Shown in pieces: positions 43,038 to 51,696 of a DNA stretch of 64,000 nucleotides (within the stretch, counting starts at the first letter, position 1; every line of letters begins with the position of its first letter). Made by a program: the position numbers and the translations under genes. Source of the stretch: Uruburuella testudinis (GTDB lineage Bacteria > Pseudomonadota > Gammaproteobacteria > Burkholderiales > Neisseriaceae); contig NZ_CP091508.1 of assembly GCF_022870865.1 (NCBI RefSeq), positions 496,001-560,000 of the forward strand, read 5' to 3'. The notes under the pieces are model-generated. The model saw only the letters and a list, made by a program, of their open reading frames with translations, did no database searches and was not told the origin of the DNA.

Positions 43038-43910
43038 ATGCAAAAACATTATCAAAAAGCCTGCGACAGCATCGCCGCGCAAACATTATATGTGGTGGCC
43101 ACCCCCATCGGCAACCTGGCCGATATCACGTTGCGCGCGTTGGCGGTGTTGCAGCATGCGGATATCGTGTGCGCCGAAGATACGCGGGTAACGGCGCAGC
43201 TGTTGAGCGCTTACGGCATACAGGCCAAGCTGGTGAGCGTGCGCGAGCATAACGAGCAGCAGATGGCCGACAAAATCATCGCCGCATTGGCCGAGGGCAA
43301 AACGGTGGCGCAGGTGAGCGATGCGGGCACGCCGGCGGTGTGCGACCCCGGTGCCAAGCTGGCGGCGCGGGTGCGTGAAGCGGGGTTCAATGTGGTGCCG
43401 GTGGCCGGGCCCAGTGCAGTGATGGCAGCCTTGAGCGTGGCCGGTGTGGTGGAGCCGAATTTCTATTTCAACGGTTTTCTGCCGCCTAAGGCCGGTGAGC
43501 GGCAAAAGCGGCTGGCGGCTTGGGCGGAGGCGGATTATCCGGTGGTGATGTTTGAAACGCCGCACCGTATCGAAGCGGCGCTGGCCGATATGGCGGCCTT
43601 GTTTCCCGAGCGTAAAATCGTGTTGGCGCGTGAGATTTCGAAAACTTTTGAAACGTTTTTGAGCGGCAGCGTGGCCGAGATTCAGACGGCCTTGAAACAA
43701 GACAGCAATCAGAGCCGCGGTGAAATGGTGTTGATTCTGCATCCGGCGCAAGTGGAAAAACACAGCGAGCTGCCCGAAGCGGCGCAACAGGTGATGAAGG
43801 TGTTGGCATCAGCGCTGCCCACCAAGCAGGCGGCGGATTTGGCGGCCAAAATCAGCGGTGAGAGCAAAAAAGCGCTTTATGATTTGGCGCTGACGTGGAA
43901 AGAAAAATAA
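43038..43910 (+). CDS. rsmI: 16S rRNA (cytidine(1402)-2'-O)-methyltransferase
   Basis: RsmI methylates the ribose of C1402 in the decoding centre. The 290-residue protein has LYVVATPIGNLADITLRAL, CAEDTRVTAQLLSAYGI, VSDAGTPAVCDPGAKL and VPVAGPSAVMAALSVAG, the SAM-binding tetrapyrrole-methylase fold, and a C-terminal helical domain ending YDLALTWKEK. I chose the ATG at 43038 because the upstream alternative lies before an uptake sequence and gives non-family residues. The divergent arrangement with yraN matches E. coli. Confidence 0.94.
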   Translation: MQKHYQKACDSIAAQTLYVVATPIGNLADITLRALAVLQHADIVCAEDTRVTAQLLSAYGIQAKLVSVREHNEQQMADKIIAALAEGKTVAQVSDAGTPAVCDPGAKLAARVREAGFNVVPVAGPSAVMAALSVAGVVEPNFYFNGFLPPKAGERQKRLAAWAEADYPVVMFETPHRIEAALADMAALFPERKIVLAREISKTFETFLSGSVAEIQTALKQDSNQSRGEMVLILHPAQVEKHSELPEAAQQVMKVLASALPTKQAADLAAKISGESKKALYDLALTWKEK

Positions 43911-43956
43911 ATCATCTGAGGCCGTCTGAAAAAAGTTTCAGACGGCCTCAGATGAT
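43911..43956 (+). terminator. 21-bp stem terminator of rsmI built on an uptake-sequence pair
   Basis: The arms 43911-43931 and 43936-43956 pair perfectly over 21 bp with a 4-nt loop, right after the stop codon. The stem extends beyond the uptake sequence by nine bases, ATCATCTGA. Confidence 0.8.
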
Positions 43957-44043
43957 TGGAAGCATGTAGCGATAACAGGGTATCAAGCCTGCAACCGGCA
44001 CGTTATACTGAGTCTGTTTGTTGATATGGAAAGGCCGTCTGAA

Positions 44044-44415
44044 ATGTATCGCGTACAGAGAATTTATGATTTTCACAGCCTGCCGCCGCACACGCTGGCC
44101 GTATTGGTCGACCGCCTGTATCCGCGCGGTATTCCCAAGGCGGTGATGGCGGATGTGTGGTGGTTGAAAGACCTCACCCCGAGCGCGGCGCTGCGTAAGT
44201 GGTATCACGAAGATGCGGCCGCCCGTTTCGAGGGTTTTGCCGCACGTTATCTGGAAGAATTGCGCGGCAGTGAGGCGCAGCAGGCAATAGGCCGTCTGAA
44301 AGCTTTGGCACAGCAGCAGGATGTGTTGCTGCTCACGGCGGTGAAAAACCCGCAGCAGTCGCATGTATCGGTGTTGTTGGATTATTTGGGCGAACCGTTT
44401 GTGCCGGCAGAGTGA
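44044..44415 (+). CDS. DUF488 family protein (YeaO-like)
   Basis: A 123-residue protein with the DUF488 pattern: VQRIYDFHSLPPHTLAVLVDRLYPRGI, WWLKDLTPSAALRKWYHED, RYLEELRG and LLLTAVKNPQQSHVSVLLDYL. The function of this family is not established. The ATG at 44044 directly follows an uptake sequence (AGGCCGTCTGAA then ATG), so translation may rely on that stretch as leader. It is monocistronic. Confidence 0.85.
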   Translation: MYRVQRIYDFHSLPPHTLAVLVDRLYPRGIPKAVMADVWWLKDLTPSAALRKWYHEDAAARFEGFAARYLEELRGSEAQQAIGRLKALAQQQDVLLLTAVKNPQQSHVSVLLDYLGEPFVPAE

Positions 44416-44500
44416 TGGCTTGAGGCTTCTTGATGTGGGATTAATAACCATGCGGGGCGGATTAAAACAATTCAACACTTAACGGTTATCGTGAAGCGGG

Positions 44501-44540
44501 CAGGCCGTCTGAAACGTTAAAACAGGTTTCAGACGGCCTG
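44501..44540 (+). terminator. Uptake-sequence hairpin after the DUF488 gene
   Basis: CAGGCCGTCTGAAAC and GTTTCAGACGGCCTG form a 15-bp stem with a 10-nt loop. Confidence 0.65.
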
Positions 44541-44654
44541 TTTGTGTAAGTGTTGTTGAGTTTGTTTTCAGCGTATCGAAATGGGCGCGGGAATGTGCTT
44601 TAATGGGTGGGAAGGTATTATCCGATTGATTTGAAAACAAAAGGAGTAATCATA

Positions 44655-45437
44655 ATGAGTGCTCAAAAAGTAGCGGTTATCACCGGTTCGGGCGACGGTT
44701 TGGGCAAAGGCATTGCCAAACGGCTGGCAAAAGACGGTTTTGCCATTGTGTTGTCAGACATCAATCCCGACACGTTGAAAGCCACCGCAGCCGAATTTCA
44801 GGCAGACGGCGTCAACGTGGCATCGTTTCAAGGCAATGTTGCCAAACGTGAAGACCAGTTTGCTTTGGTGCAGCACGCCGTGGATACATTCGGACGTGTA
44901 GATGTGTTTGTCAACAACGCCGGCATTGAAGACGTGATGGCGCTGGAAGACGTGACCGAAGCCGATTTCGACCGCGTGTTCGATGTGAATGTGAAAAGCG
45001 TGCTGTTCGGCACGCAGGCGGCTGCGGCGCAGATGAAAAAGCAGGGCGGAGGCAGCGTGTATAAAATCATCAATGCCTGCTCGATTGCCGGGCATGAGTC
45101 GTATGATTTGCTCGGGGTTTACTGCGCCAGCAAACATGCCGTGCGTTCGCTCACGGTAACGGCCGCCAAAGAGTTGGCCAAACACCAAATCACAGTCAAT
45201 GCCTATTGCCCGGGTGTGGCCGCCACCAAAATGTGGGACCGCATCGATGCGGAAATGGGCAAATATATGAATACCCAACCGGGCGAAGCGTTTGAGAAAT
45301 TTTCAGCCGGCATTCTGATGGGGCGGCCGCAAGTGCCGGAAGATGTGGCTGCGCTGGTGCATTATCTGGCTTCGGAAGATTCGGATTATATGACCGGGCA
45401 GGCGCTGCTGATTGACGGCGGTATGGTGTTCCGCTGA
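44655..45437 (+). CDS. Short-chain dehydrogenase, acetoin/diacetyl reductase type
   Basis: A 260-residue classical SDR. It has the NAD(P) motif [18 protein letters not shown], the catalytic Ser/Tyr/Lys ([28 protein letters not shown]) and the closing [16 protein letters not shown]. The segment [20 protein letters not shown] resembles acetoin reductases (butanediol dehydrogenases), which interconvert diacetyl, acetoin and 2,3-butanediol; that substrate is inferred from similarity. AAAGGAG precedes the ATG at good spacing. It is not in an operon. Confidence 0.85.
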   Translation: MSAQKVAVITGSGDGLGKGIAKRLAKDGFAIVLSDINPDTLKATAAEFQADGVNVASFQGNVAKREDQFALVQHAVDTFGRVDVFVNNAGIEDVMALEDVTEADFDRVFDVNVKSVLFGTQAAAAQMKKQGGGSVYKIINACSIAGHESYDLLGVYCASKHAVRSLTVTAAKELAKHQITVNAYCPGVAATKMWDRIDAEMGKYMNTQPGEAFEKFSAGILMGRPQVPEDVAALVHYLASEDSDYMTGQALLIDGGMVFR

Positions 45438-45681
45438 GTGGCGTTGATTTGATGTTGTATCTATTCGAAAAAACAAGCTAACGTGAGTTTGAGATAAGAT
45501 AATCGATGAGATATTAAACCCTTCACGGGGTTGCCCCGCTCTGTTCTCTCTCCGCTGGGACGGGGGGAGGGAGCAGAGTGCGGCAACACCAACTGGATGC
45601 GGCCAGATAAAATTTAATCTCCGGTAATCCGTCCGGTAATTATCCGGCCTGTATAAAAAATATTGCGCCGCCACGCCTGTG
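45438..45681. other. Non-coding stretch
   Basis: It holds low-information GC-rich inverted sequence (CTCTCCGCTGGGACGGGGGG) but no gene. Confidence 0.4.
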
Positions 45682-45828
45682 CGTGCGCATGAATGATCTT
45701 TGCTCAGCTTTCTGTTGTGAATTGATTTGAATTTAACGATAGATTTCTTATGTTTTTATTTTTACGCCAACAGCAGCTTACTCTCAATCGGCTGCTCTTT
45801 TTGGGCTTATTTTTTTGAATGGGTATGA
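45682..45828. repeat. Dispersed AT-rich repeat, copy 1
   Basis: CGTGCGCATGAATGAT through GATTTGAATTTAACG recurs at 48160-48222. The following AACAGCAGCTTACTCTC and CGGCTGCTCTTTTTGGGC recur at 60409-60455. It ends with a Correia-like right end, TTTTTTTGAATGGGTAT. Confidence 0.5.
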
Positions 45829-45834
45829 TCAACA

Positions 45835-45870
45835 AGCCGTCTGAAATGTGGGTAAACGTTTCAGACGGCC
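45835..45870 (-). terminator. Uptake-sequence hairpin terminating the LysR gene
   Basis: AGCCGTCTGAAA and TTTCAGACGGCC pair, about 20 bp beyond the LysR stop codon. Confidence 0.6.
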
Positions 45871-45888
45871 TGTTGGTATCAACGGGTA

Positions 45889-46776
45889 TTATTCGGCTTC
45901 TTGTGTTTTTGTCACCAGAAAATCAATCATGCTGCGTACTTTGGCGCTTAAAAAGGCGCGGTCGACATAGGCGGCGTAGAGTTTGACGGTGAGTGTTTGG
46001 TAATCGGGCAGCAGCCGCACCAGCTTGCCTTCGCTCAAATCGTTGCACACCGTCCATTCGGGCAGATAGCCGATGCCGCAGCCGGCTTGAATCATTTTGC
46101 GGCACATCAAGGTGTTGTCGCTGTAGATGTTGGCGTTCAGCTCGAGGATTTCGGTGTGGCCGTTGCGGGTAAACTCGACACAGCTCATGTCGGTGTAGGA
46201 AGGCAGCACGGCTTGATGCTGGGCGGCTTCGGCCACGGTGGCGGGCACGCCGTGGCGGCGCAGGTAGTCGGGCGCGGCCACCAGAAAAAAACGGATGTCG
46301 GCAAGCGGTTTTACAATCAGCGAAGGGTTGGGCTCTTTTGATACGCGCAAGGCCAAATCGAAGCCGTCGGCAATCAGATCGGTTTGGCGGTTGGCAAGTG
46401 CGAGCTCCAGCGCCACTTCGGGATAGAGCCGGCGGTATTCGGCCAGCCAGTTGCTCACGCGCGGAGTGGCAAACCATTGCGGCATGGTGATGCGCAACAG
46501 CCCCTGCGGGGTGTCGGCGCCACCGGCGGCTTTTTCTGCGGCCGATTCCAAGGTTTCGAGTGCATAGCTGCATTGGCGGTAATACTCTTCGCCGGCTTCG
46601 GTCAGGTGAAGATTGCGGCTGTTGCGTTGCAGCAATTTGGCTTGAATGCTGCTTTCAAGATGGCTTACGTGTTTGCTGGCCATGGCGTTGGAAATGCCGA
46701 GCTTGTCGGCGGCACGGGTGAAGCTGCCTTGCTGCACCACTTCGCGAAACACTTTCAGGCTGAGTAAGGTGTCCAT
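45889..46776 (-). CDS. LysR family transcriptional regulator
   Basis: A 295-residue regulator. The N-terminal winged helix-turn-helix (LLSLKVFREVVQQGSFTRAADKLGISNAMASKHVSHLES) is followed by a linker helix and a periplasmic-binding-like effector domain (about 90-295; LLRITMPQWFATPRVSNWLAEY). It is divergent from the DoxX gene across 108 bp, the classic layout for control of the neighbour; AT-rich sequence between the starts (GAGTATATATCAAT) is a plausible binding region. Effector and targets are unknown. Its stop is TAATACCC, the same junction seen at Correia-like ends. Confidence 0.92.
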   Translation of the reverse strand: MDTLLSLKVFREVVQQGSFTRAADKLGISNAMASKHVSHLESSIQAKLLQRNSRNLHLTEAGEEYYRQCSYALETLESAAEKAAGGADTPQGLLRITMPQWFATPRVSNWLAEYRRLYPEVALELALANRQTDLIADGFDLALRVSKEPNPSLIVKPLADIRFFLVAAPDYLRRHGVPATVAEAAQHQAVLPSYTDMSCVEFTRNGHTEILELNANIYSDNTLMCRKMIQAGCGIGYLPEWTVCNDLSEGKLVRLLPDYQTLTVKLYAAYVDRAFLSAKVRSMIDFLVTKTQEAE

Positions 46777-46838
46777 GTTTTCCTGTTGGGAAATGGTTGT
46801 TTAATAAAATGAGTATATATCAATGAAAAGGGAAGGGC

Positions 46839-46844
46839 TATACT
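46839..46844 (+). promoter_or_regulatory. Candidate -10 box of the DoxX gene
   Basis: TATACT lies 41 bp before the DoxX start codon. There is no clear -35, consistent with activation by the divergent LysR protein, which is inference. Confidence 0.35.
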
Positions 46845-46884
46845 GCACAGCATCTTAACCACACACATCAACAGGATTTTTATT

Positions 46885-47286
46885 ATGAATGCTTTATCCC
46901 GCTATCAACCGATATTGCTGTCTGTTTTGCGTATCGCAGCGGCTTATATGTTTATGTTACACGGCTCTGCCAAGCTGTTTGCCTTGCCGCATGTGGAAAT
47001 GTTTGACGGTTTGCAGCTTTTCTCGCTTTACGGTTTTGCCGGCGTGTTGGAATTTTTCGGCGGCCTGCTGCTGCTGATCGGTTTGTTTACCCGCCCGGTG
47101 GCATTTATTCTTTCCGGCATGATGGCGGTAGCCTATTTTACGGCGCATGCTTCGGGCAGCACCGTGCTGCTGCCGCTTTTAAACGGCGGTGAAGCGGCGG
47201 CCTTGTTCAGCTTTATCTTTATCTATATTGCTGCGGCCGGCGGCGGCGCTTGGGCGCTGGACAATAAATTTCATAAAGCGGGCTGA
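46885..47286 (+). CDS. DoxX family membrane protein
   Basis: A 133-residue protein with four hydrophobic helices. LRIAAAYMFMLHGSAKLF and GLQLFSLYGFAGVLEFFGGLLLLIGLFTRP are the conserved DoxX core, and AGGGAWALDNKF is the usual C-terminal end. DoxX-type proteins have been linked to thiosulfate/quinone redox and oxidative stress membrane complexes, but the function here is unknown. Gene order with a divergent LysR regulator and a downstream nitroreductase suggests a quinone or electrophile response unit. Confidence 0.9.
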   Translation: MNALSRYQPILLSVLRIAAAYMFMLHGSAKLFALPHVEMFDGLQLFSLYGFAGVLEFFGGLLLLIGLFTRPVAFILSGMMAVAYFTAHASGSTVLLPLLNGGEAAALFSFIFIYIAAAGGGAWALDNKFHKAG

Positions 47287-47329
47287 CTGCTTGGGCGGGG
47301 AAATGCTTTATCATAACGGTGTTTCCCCG

Positions 47330-47429
47330 AAGGGTATCCTGACCATTTGATTTATGGTGCTTTTCACTCCCCAAAACGCATCTGCTGCGTTAAAAAGATG
47401 ATGATATATGAATGGTCAGGACACCCTAG
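47330..47429. repeat. Long-hairpin MITE, copy I (internally deleted)
   Basis: AAGGGTATCCTGACC at the left and GGTCAGGACACCCTAG at the right are kept with GCATCTGCTGCGTTAAAAAG; about 65 bp of the right arm and tip are missing. It lies between the DoxX and nitroreductase genes. Confidence 0.75.
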
Positions 47430-47469
47430 GGTGTATTTCTCTGTGTTGCTTTCATAAAGGAAATGAAAA

Positions 47470-48075
47470 ATGGCTTATCAAGATGTTCAAAAAGTGGCTG
47501 AAAAGCGCCGCTCTGTTTATGCGTTGAATAAAAATCTGCCGCTGGCGAATGAGGAAGTGGCAAAAATTGTGGAACATGCGGTGCTGCACACACCTTCATC
47601 GTTTAATTCGCAATCAACCCGCGTGGTGGTTTTGTTTGGTGCTGAGCATGAAAAATTATGGCAGTTTGCCGAAGATGCGCTGCGGGCGATTGTGCCGGCC
47701 GATAAATTTGCGCCCACAGCCGAAAAACTGGCGATGTTTAAAGCGGCTGCCGGCTCAGTGATGTTTTTTGAAGATCAAGAAGTGGTGAAAAACCTGCAAG
47801 AGCAGTTCCCCACTTATGCCGATAACTTTCCGGTGTGGAGCGAACATACCGATGCCATGCACCAATATGCGGTGTGGACCACACTGGCTGAGGCCGGTAT
47901 CGGCGCCAACCTGCAACACTATAACCCGTTGATCGACAATGCAGTGGCGGCAGAATGGGATATCCCTGCTTCATGGCGTTTGCGCGCGCAAATGGTGTTC
48001 GGCGGCATTGAAGCAGCGGCCGGCGAGAAAACATTCTCACCGCTGGATGTGCGCTTGAAAGTATATGGCGCGTAA
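47470..48075 (+). CDS. Nitroreductase family protein
   Basis: A 201-residue FMN enzyme of the nitroreductase fold: KRRSVYALNKNLPLANEEVAKIVEHAVLHTPSSFNSQSTRVVVL is the FMN-binding start, with HQYAVWTTLAEAGIGANLQHYNPL and FGGIEAAAGEKTFSPLDVRLKV near the end. It belongs to the subgroup resembling YdfN/oxidoreductase of unknown substrate. AAAGGAAATG provides a ribosome binding site. It is probably part of the LysR-DoxX neighbourhood, though a MITE lies between. Confidence 0.9.
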   Translation: MAYQDVQKVAEKRRSVYALNKNLPLANEEVAKIVEHAVLHTPSSFNSQSTRVVVLFGAEHEKLWQFAEDALRAIVPADKFAPTAEKLAMFKAAAGSVMFFEDQEVVKNLQEQFPTYADNFPVWSEHTDAMHQYAVWTTLAEAGIGANLQHYNPLIDNAVAAEWDIPASWRLRAQMVFGGIEAAAGEKTFSPLDVRLKVYGA

Positions 48076-48090
48076 GTGATTGTTGTCTAA

Positions 48091-48128
48091 AAAGGCCGTC
48101 TGAAACAGAAATGTTTCAGACGGCCTTT
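48091..48128 (+). terminator. Uptake-sequence hairpin after the nitroreductase gene
   Basis: AAAGGCCGTCTGAAAC and GTTTCAGACGGCCTTT form a 16-bp stem with a 6-nt loop. Confidence 0.7.
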
Positions 48129-48159
48129 GCTTTGCAAGGTGCTGCGCGGTAACCTTGCT

Positions 48160-48250
48160 CGTGCGCATGAATGATTTTTGCCCAGTTTTCTGTAGTCAAT
48201 TTATTTGAATTTAACGGTATCTGCACTGCCTTCGGCTCTTGCTTTTATAA
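48160..48250. repeat. Dispersed AT-rich repeat, copy 2
   Basis: CGTGCGCATGAATGAT through ATTTGAATTTAACGG matches 45682-45743. A weaker match continues (CTGCCTTCGGCTCTTGCTTTT). Confidence 0.5.
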
Positions 48251-48317
48251 ATTGGCGGTATGGTAAGTGCGTTTCAGACGGCCATGACGATCATCATACA
48301 TGAGGCCGTCTGAAACA

Positions 48318-48349
48318 AAAAAAGGCATGTTGGAATACATGCCTTTTTT
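48318..48349 (-). terminator. Rho-independent terminator of tal
   Basis: AAAAAAGGCATGT and ACATGCCTTTTTT form a stem with a T-run on the minus strand, 14 bp beyond the tal stop codon. It is unusual here in not using uptake sequences. Confidence 0.85.
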
Positions 48350-48362
48350 GCTTCAGCCCTTA

Positions 48363-49418
48363 TCAGGCTAAGGGTGCCAGCAGTTTGTTGAAAGCATCTT
48401 CAAACTGCTTCAAGCCGTCTTCTTGTAAGCGGACGGCCAATGCTTCCAAATCAATGCCCGCTTTTTCTGCTTCGGCCAGTTGCGCCAGCGCTTCATCAGT
48501 ATTGTCGGTCAGCGTGGCTTTGGCCGTGCCGTGATCGATAAAGGCTTTCAAGGTGGCATCGGGTACGGTGTTAACGGTTTGTGCGCCGATCAGGCTGTCT
48601 ACATACAGCGTATCGGGGTAAGCCGGGTTTTTAACACCGGTAGAGGCCCACAATAATTGCATCCGGTTGGCGCCCTGCGCAGCAAGCTGAGTGAAGTGCT
48701 CGCCGCCGAAAAAGGCTTCCCAGTCGAGATAGGCGGCTTTGGCCAGGGCAATAGCGGTTTTGCCTTGCAGGTGCTCGGGCAGGGTGGCATCAAGCGCGCT
48801 GTCGATGCGGGAGAGAAAGAAGCTGGCCACAACCTGAATATGGTCGACCGGTTTGCTTGCGGCCAAACGCGCCTTAATGCCTTTAGTATAAGCTTCATAG
48901 GCTTTCAGCGTTTGTTTGCGGGAAAACAGCAGGGTCAGGTTGATGCTGATGCCGGCTTCAACCAATTGTTCCAAAGCGGCAACACCGGCATCGGTGGTGG
49001 GCACTTTGATTAATACATTCGGGCGGTTGATGGCCGCATGCAGCCGTTTGGCTTCGGCAACCGTGCCTTCGGTGTCTTGAGAAAGGTCGGGCGCTACTTC
49101 CAGGCTGACAAAGCCGGTTTTGCCGCCGGTGCTTTCAAATTCGGGCAGGCATACATCGCAAGCGGCCTGCACATCGGCAATGGCGAGCGTTTCGTAACGC
49201 TGCTTGGGCGACAGGTTTTGCTGTTTGAGGTGGGCAATCTCGTCGGCATACAGTGCATCGCCGGCAAAAGCTTTTTGGAAAATGGCGGGATTGGAGGTTA
49301 CGCCGCATACCCCTTGCTGCAACATCTCTGCCAACTCGCCGCTTTGAATCAGCGAGCGTGAAAGGTTATCAAGCCAGATTTGTTGGCCTAATGCTTTAAC
49401 GTCCGATAAAATAGTCAT
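48363..49418 (-). CDS. tal: Transaldolase
   Basis: Transaldolase moves dihydroxyacetone units between sugar phosphates in the non-oxidative pentose phosphate pathway. The 351-residue protein carries [37 protein letters not shown], the Schiff-base Lys region [25 protein letters not shown] and [24 protein letters not shown]. Its length suits the longer TalB/Tal subgroup. It is monocistronic with its own terminator. The pathway also supplies ribulose-5-phosphate, the source of the arabinose-5-phosphate made by kdsD next door. Confidence 0.94.
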   Translation of the reverse strand: MTILSDVKALGQQIWLDNLSRSLIQSGELAEMLQQGVCGVTSNPAIFQKAFAGDALYADEIAHLKQQNLSPKQRYETLAIADVQAACDVCLPEFESTGGKTGFVSLEVAPDLSQDTEGTVAEAKRLHAAINRPNVLIKVPTTDAGVAALEQLVEAGISINLTLLFSRKQTLKAYEAYTKGIKARLAASKPVDHIQVVASFFLSRIDSALDATLPEHLQGKTAIALAKAAYLDWEAFFGGEHFTQLAAQGANRMQLLWASTGVKNPAYPDTLYVDSLIGAQTVNTVPDATLKAFIDHGTAKATLTDNTDEALAQLAEAEKAGIDLEALAVRLQEDGLKQFEDAFNKLLAPLA

Positions 49419-49497
49419 CTCTGAAACCCTTTATTAGTGTTGAAACACCATCCTACCCCGAAATCAGGGCTTTGGGTAGTCTTCACAGGAACCAATC

Positions 49498-50472
49498 ATG
49501 GCAAATAGCAAGCAGTATTTAGCGTGGGCAAGAGATGTTTTACATATTGAATCCCAAGCTTTGGATGAAATAGCCGCATCTTTAAACGAACACTTTGTGC
49601 AAGCTGCTGAGGCTCTGCTGGAGTGCACCGGGCGGGTGGTGATTATGGGAATGGGAAAATCCGGGCATATCGGCCGGAAAATGGCCGCTACCATGGCATC
49701 TACCGGCACACCGGCATTTTTCGTACACCCGGCTGAAGCGGCGCATGGCGATTTGGGTATGATTGTAGACGGTGATGTGGTGATTGCTATTTCTAATTCA
49801 GGTGAAAATGAAGAGGTAACGGTTATTATCCCGGCATTGAAGCGTAAGGCGGTTACGCTGATTTGCATTACCTCGAAAGCCACATCTACGATGGCGCGGC
49901 ATGCTGATATCCACATCACGGCTGCAGTGTCGAAAGAAGCATGTCCGTTGGGTTTGGCGCCTACTTCCAGCACAACGGCCGTTATGGGCTTGGGCGATGC
50001 ATTGGCCGTAGTATTGTTGCGGGCGCGTTCATTTACTTTGAATGATTTTGCTTTGAGCCATCCGGCGGGAAGTTTGGGTAAGCGCCTGTTGTTGCGTGTT
50101 GAAGATGTGATGCATGCGGGCGACGAATTACCGGCGGTGGTTTCCGGCACGTTACTGAAAGATGCGATTATACGCATGAGCGAAAAAGGCTTGGGCATGT
50201 TGGCGGTAACCGATCAGTCAGGTTGCCTGAAAGGCGTGTTTACCGATGGCGATTTGCGCCGCCTGTTTCAGGAGCGCGATAATTTTTCGGGCCTGGCGGT
50301 TGACCATATCATGCACAATAATCCGAAAACCATTGATGCTGGAAAATTGGCCACAGAAGCGTTGAAACATATGCAGCAAAACCATGTCAACGGCTTATTG
50401 GTCACCGATAACGACAACAGATTGATCGGGGCTTTGAATATGCACGATTTGCTGAAAGCGCGCATTGTCTGA
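49498..50472 (+). CDS. kdsD: Arabinose-5-phosphate isomerase
   Basis: KdsD converts ribulose-5-phosphate to arabinose-5-phosphate, the first committed step to Kdo. The 324-residue protein has an N-terminal SIS domain (about 40-175; VVIMGMGKSGHIGRKMAATMASTGTPAFFVHPAEAAHGDLG, LGLAPTSSTTAVMGLGDALA) and two CBS domains (about 205-260 and 270-324). It heads the run kdsD-kdsC-lptC-lptA-lptB-rpoN-hpf, as in E. coli. CACAGGAACCAATC before the ATG gives the ribosome binding site. It is divergent from tal across 79 bp. Confidence 0.95.
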   Translation: MANSKQYLAWARDVLHIESQALDEIAASLNEHFVQAAEALLECTGRVVIMGMGKSGHIGRKMAATMASTGTPAFFVHPAEAAHGDLGMIVDGDVVIAISNSGENEEVTVIIPALKRKAVTLICITSKATSTMARHADIHITAAVSKEACPLGLAPTSSTTAVMGLGDALAVVLLRARSFTLNDFALSHPAGSLGKRLLLRVEDVMHAGDELPAVVSGTLLKDAIIRMSEKGLGMLAVTDQSGCLKGVFTDGDLRRLFQERDNFSGLAVDHIMHNNPKTIDAGKLATEALKHMQQNHVNGLLVTDNDNRLIGALNMHDLLKARIV

Positions 50473-50581
50473 CGGCGGTTTACCTGCCCTTATGCTATCT
50501 AAACGGCTTCTTTCACTTCAAGCATGTTAAAATAAAAGACAAGGCCGTCTGAAACCACTCAAGCCAGAAAGAAAATTATTC

Positions 50582-51118
50582 ATGCCAACCTGTTCCCCGG
50601 AAATCCAAACCCGAGCCGCCAAAATCAAGCTGTTGATTATGGATGTTGACGGCGTGCTGACCGACGGCCATATTTATATCCGCGATAACGGGGAAGAGAT
50701 TAAATCTTTTCACACGCTGGACGGTCACGGTTTGAAAATGCTGCAAAACAGCGGCGTGCAAACAGCGATTATTACCGGCCGTGATGCACCTTCGGTGGGT
50801 ATCCGCGTGCAGCAGTTGGGCATTCAATATTATTACAAAGGCATTCATGATAAAAAAGCCGCCTATGCCGATTTGCGTGAAAAAGCCGGAGTGGCTGAGC
50901 ATGAATGCGCTTTTATCGGCGATGATGTGGTGGATTTGCCGGTGATGGTGCGTTGCGGCCTGCCGGTGGCGGTGCCTGAGGCTCACGAATTTACCCTGAA
51001 GCATGCTGCGTATGTGACCCGGAAAAGCGCCGGCAAAGGCGCAGTGCGCGAGTTGTGCGATTTGATTATGCAGGCGCAAGGCACGTTGGAGCCTGCTTTA
51101 AACGAGTATGTCAAATGA
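50582..51118 (+). CDS. kdsC: 3-deoxy-D-manno-octulosonate 8-phosphate phosphatase
   Basis: KdsC removes phosphate from Kdo-8-phosphate. This 178-residue HAD phosphatase has the nucleophile motif LLIMDVDGVLTDG, ITGRDAP (motif II), the conserved Lys region YYKGIHDKKAAY, and CAFIGDDVVDLPVM (metal-binding Asp pair). The length fits the tetrameric KdsC family. A single uptake sequence lies 30 bp upstream. Its TGA overlaps the ATG of lptC. Confidence 0.95.
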   Translation: MPTCSPEIQTRAAKIKLLIMDVDGVLTDGHIYIRDNGEEIKSFHTLDGHGLKMLQNSGVQTAIITGRDAPSVGIRVQQLGIQYYYKGIHDKKAAYADLREKAGVAEHECAFIGDDVVDLPVMVRCGLPVAVPEAHEFTLKHAAYVTRKSAGKGAVRELCDLIMQAQGTLEPALNEYVK

Positions 51119-51696
51119 TGAAAAAATGGCGTTACGGCTGGTTGTTTCCGCTGGTGCTTGCTGCCTGCTTGGGCGGGTTGAGTGCATGGCTGGGGCGCAT
51201 CAGCGAAGTCGACGTTGAAGAAGTGGTGCTCAATCCCAAAGAGCCGCAGTATGCCATGAACGGTATTGACGGCAAGCGGTTTGATGAGAGCGGCCGTCTG
51301 AAAGAAAACCTGAGCGCCCAGAGCGCCTGGCAGCTGCCGAAAAGCGATGATGTTTATTTTTCGCAGCCGCAGTTGTCGCTTTACGACAAAGGCAGCCTGC
51401 TGTATGACGTTAGCAGCGAAGAAGCCCGCTACAACACCGATAACCGCAAAGTGTGGTTTGAAAAAAATGTGGTGTTGACCAAAAATGCCGATGCCCGGCG
51501 CCCGGCAGGTGTTTTAAAAACCGGCAGCCTGATGGTGGATACCCAAACCGAAATTGCCCAAACCGATGAGCCGGTGGTTTACCAATACGGCCAATCACAC
51601 GGCACGGCCAACGGTTTGACTTATGACCACAAACAAGGTTTGTTGAATTTACCTTCACGAGTGAAAGCCATTATTTATGACCCGCAAAACCCTTAA
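51115..51696 (+). CDS. lptC: LPS export protein LptC
   Basis: LptC is an inner-membrane bitopic protein that takes lipopolysaccharide from LptBFG and hands it to LptA. The 193-residue protein starts MMKKWRYGWLFPLVLAACLGGLSAWLG, one membrane anchor, followed by a periplasmic beta-jellyroll (YFSQPQLSLYDKGSLLYDVSSEEARYN). The ATG at 51115 overlaps the kdsC stop (ATGATG, either Met possible). Its end overlaps lptA by 20 bp. An uptake sequence is inside the coding region (51292). The family is divergent in sequence, so context weighs heavily. Confidence 0.9.
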   Translation: MMKKWRYGWLFPLVLAACLGGLSAWLGRISEVDVEEVVLNPKEPQYAMNGIDGKRFDESGRLKENLSAQSAWQLPKSDDVYFSQPQLSLYDKGSLLYDVSSEEARYNTDNRKVWFEKNVVLTKNADARRPAGVLKTGSLMVDTQTEIAQTDEPVVYQYGQSHGTANGLTYDHKQGLLNLPSRVKAIIYDPQNP

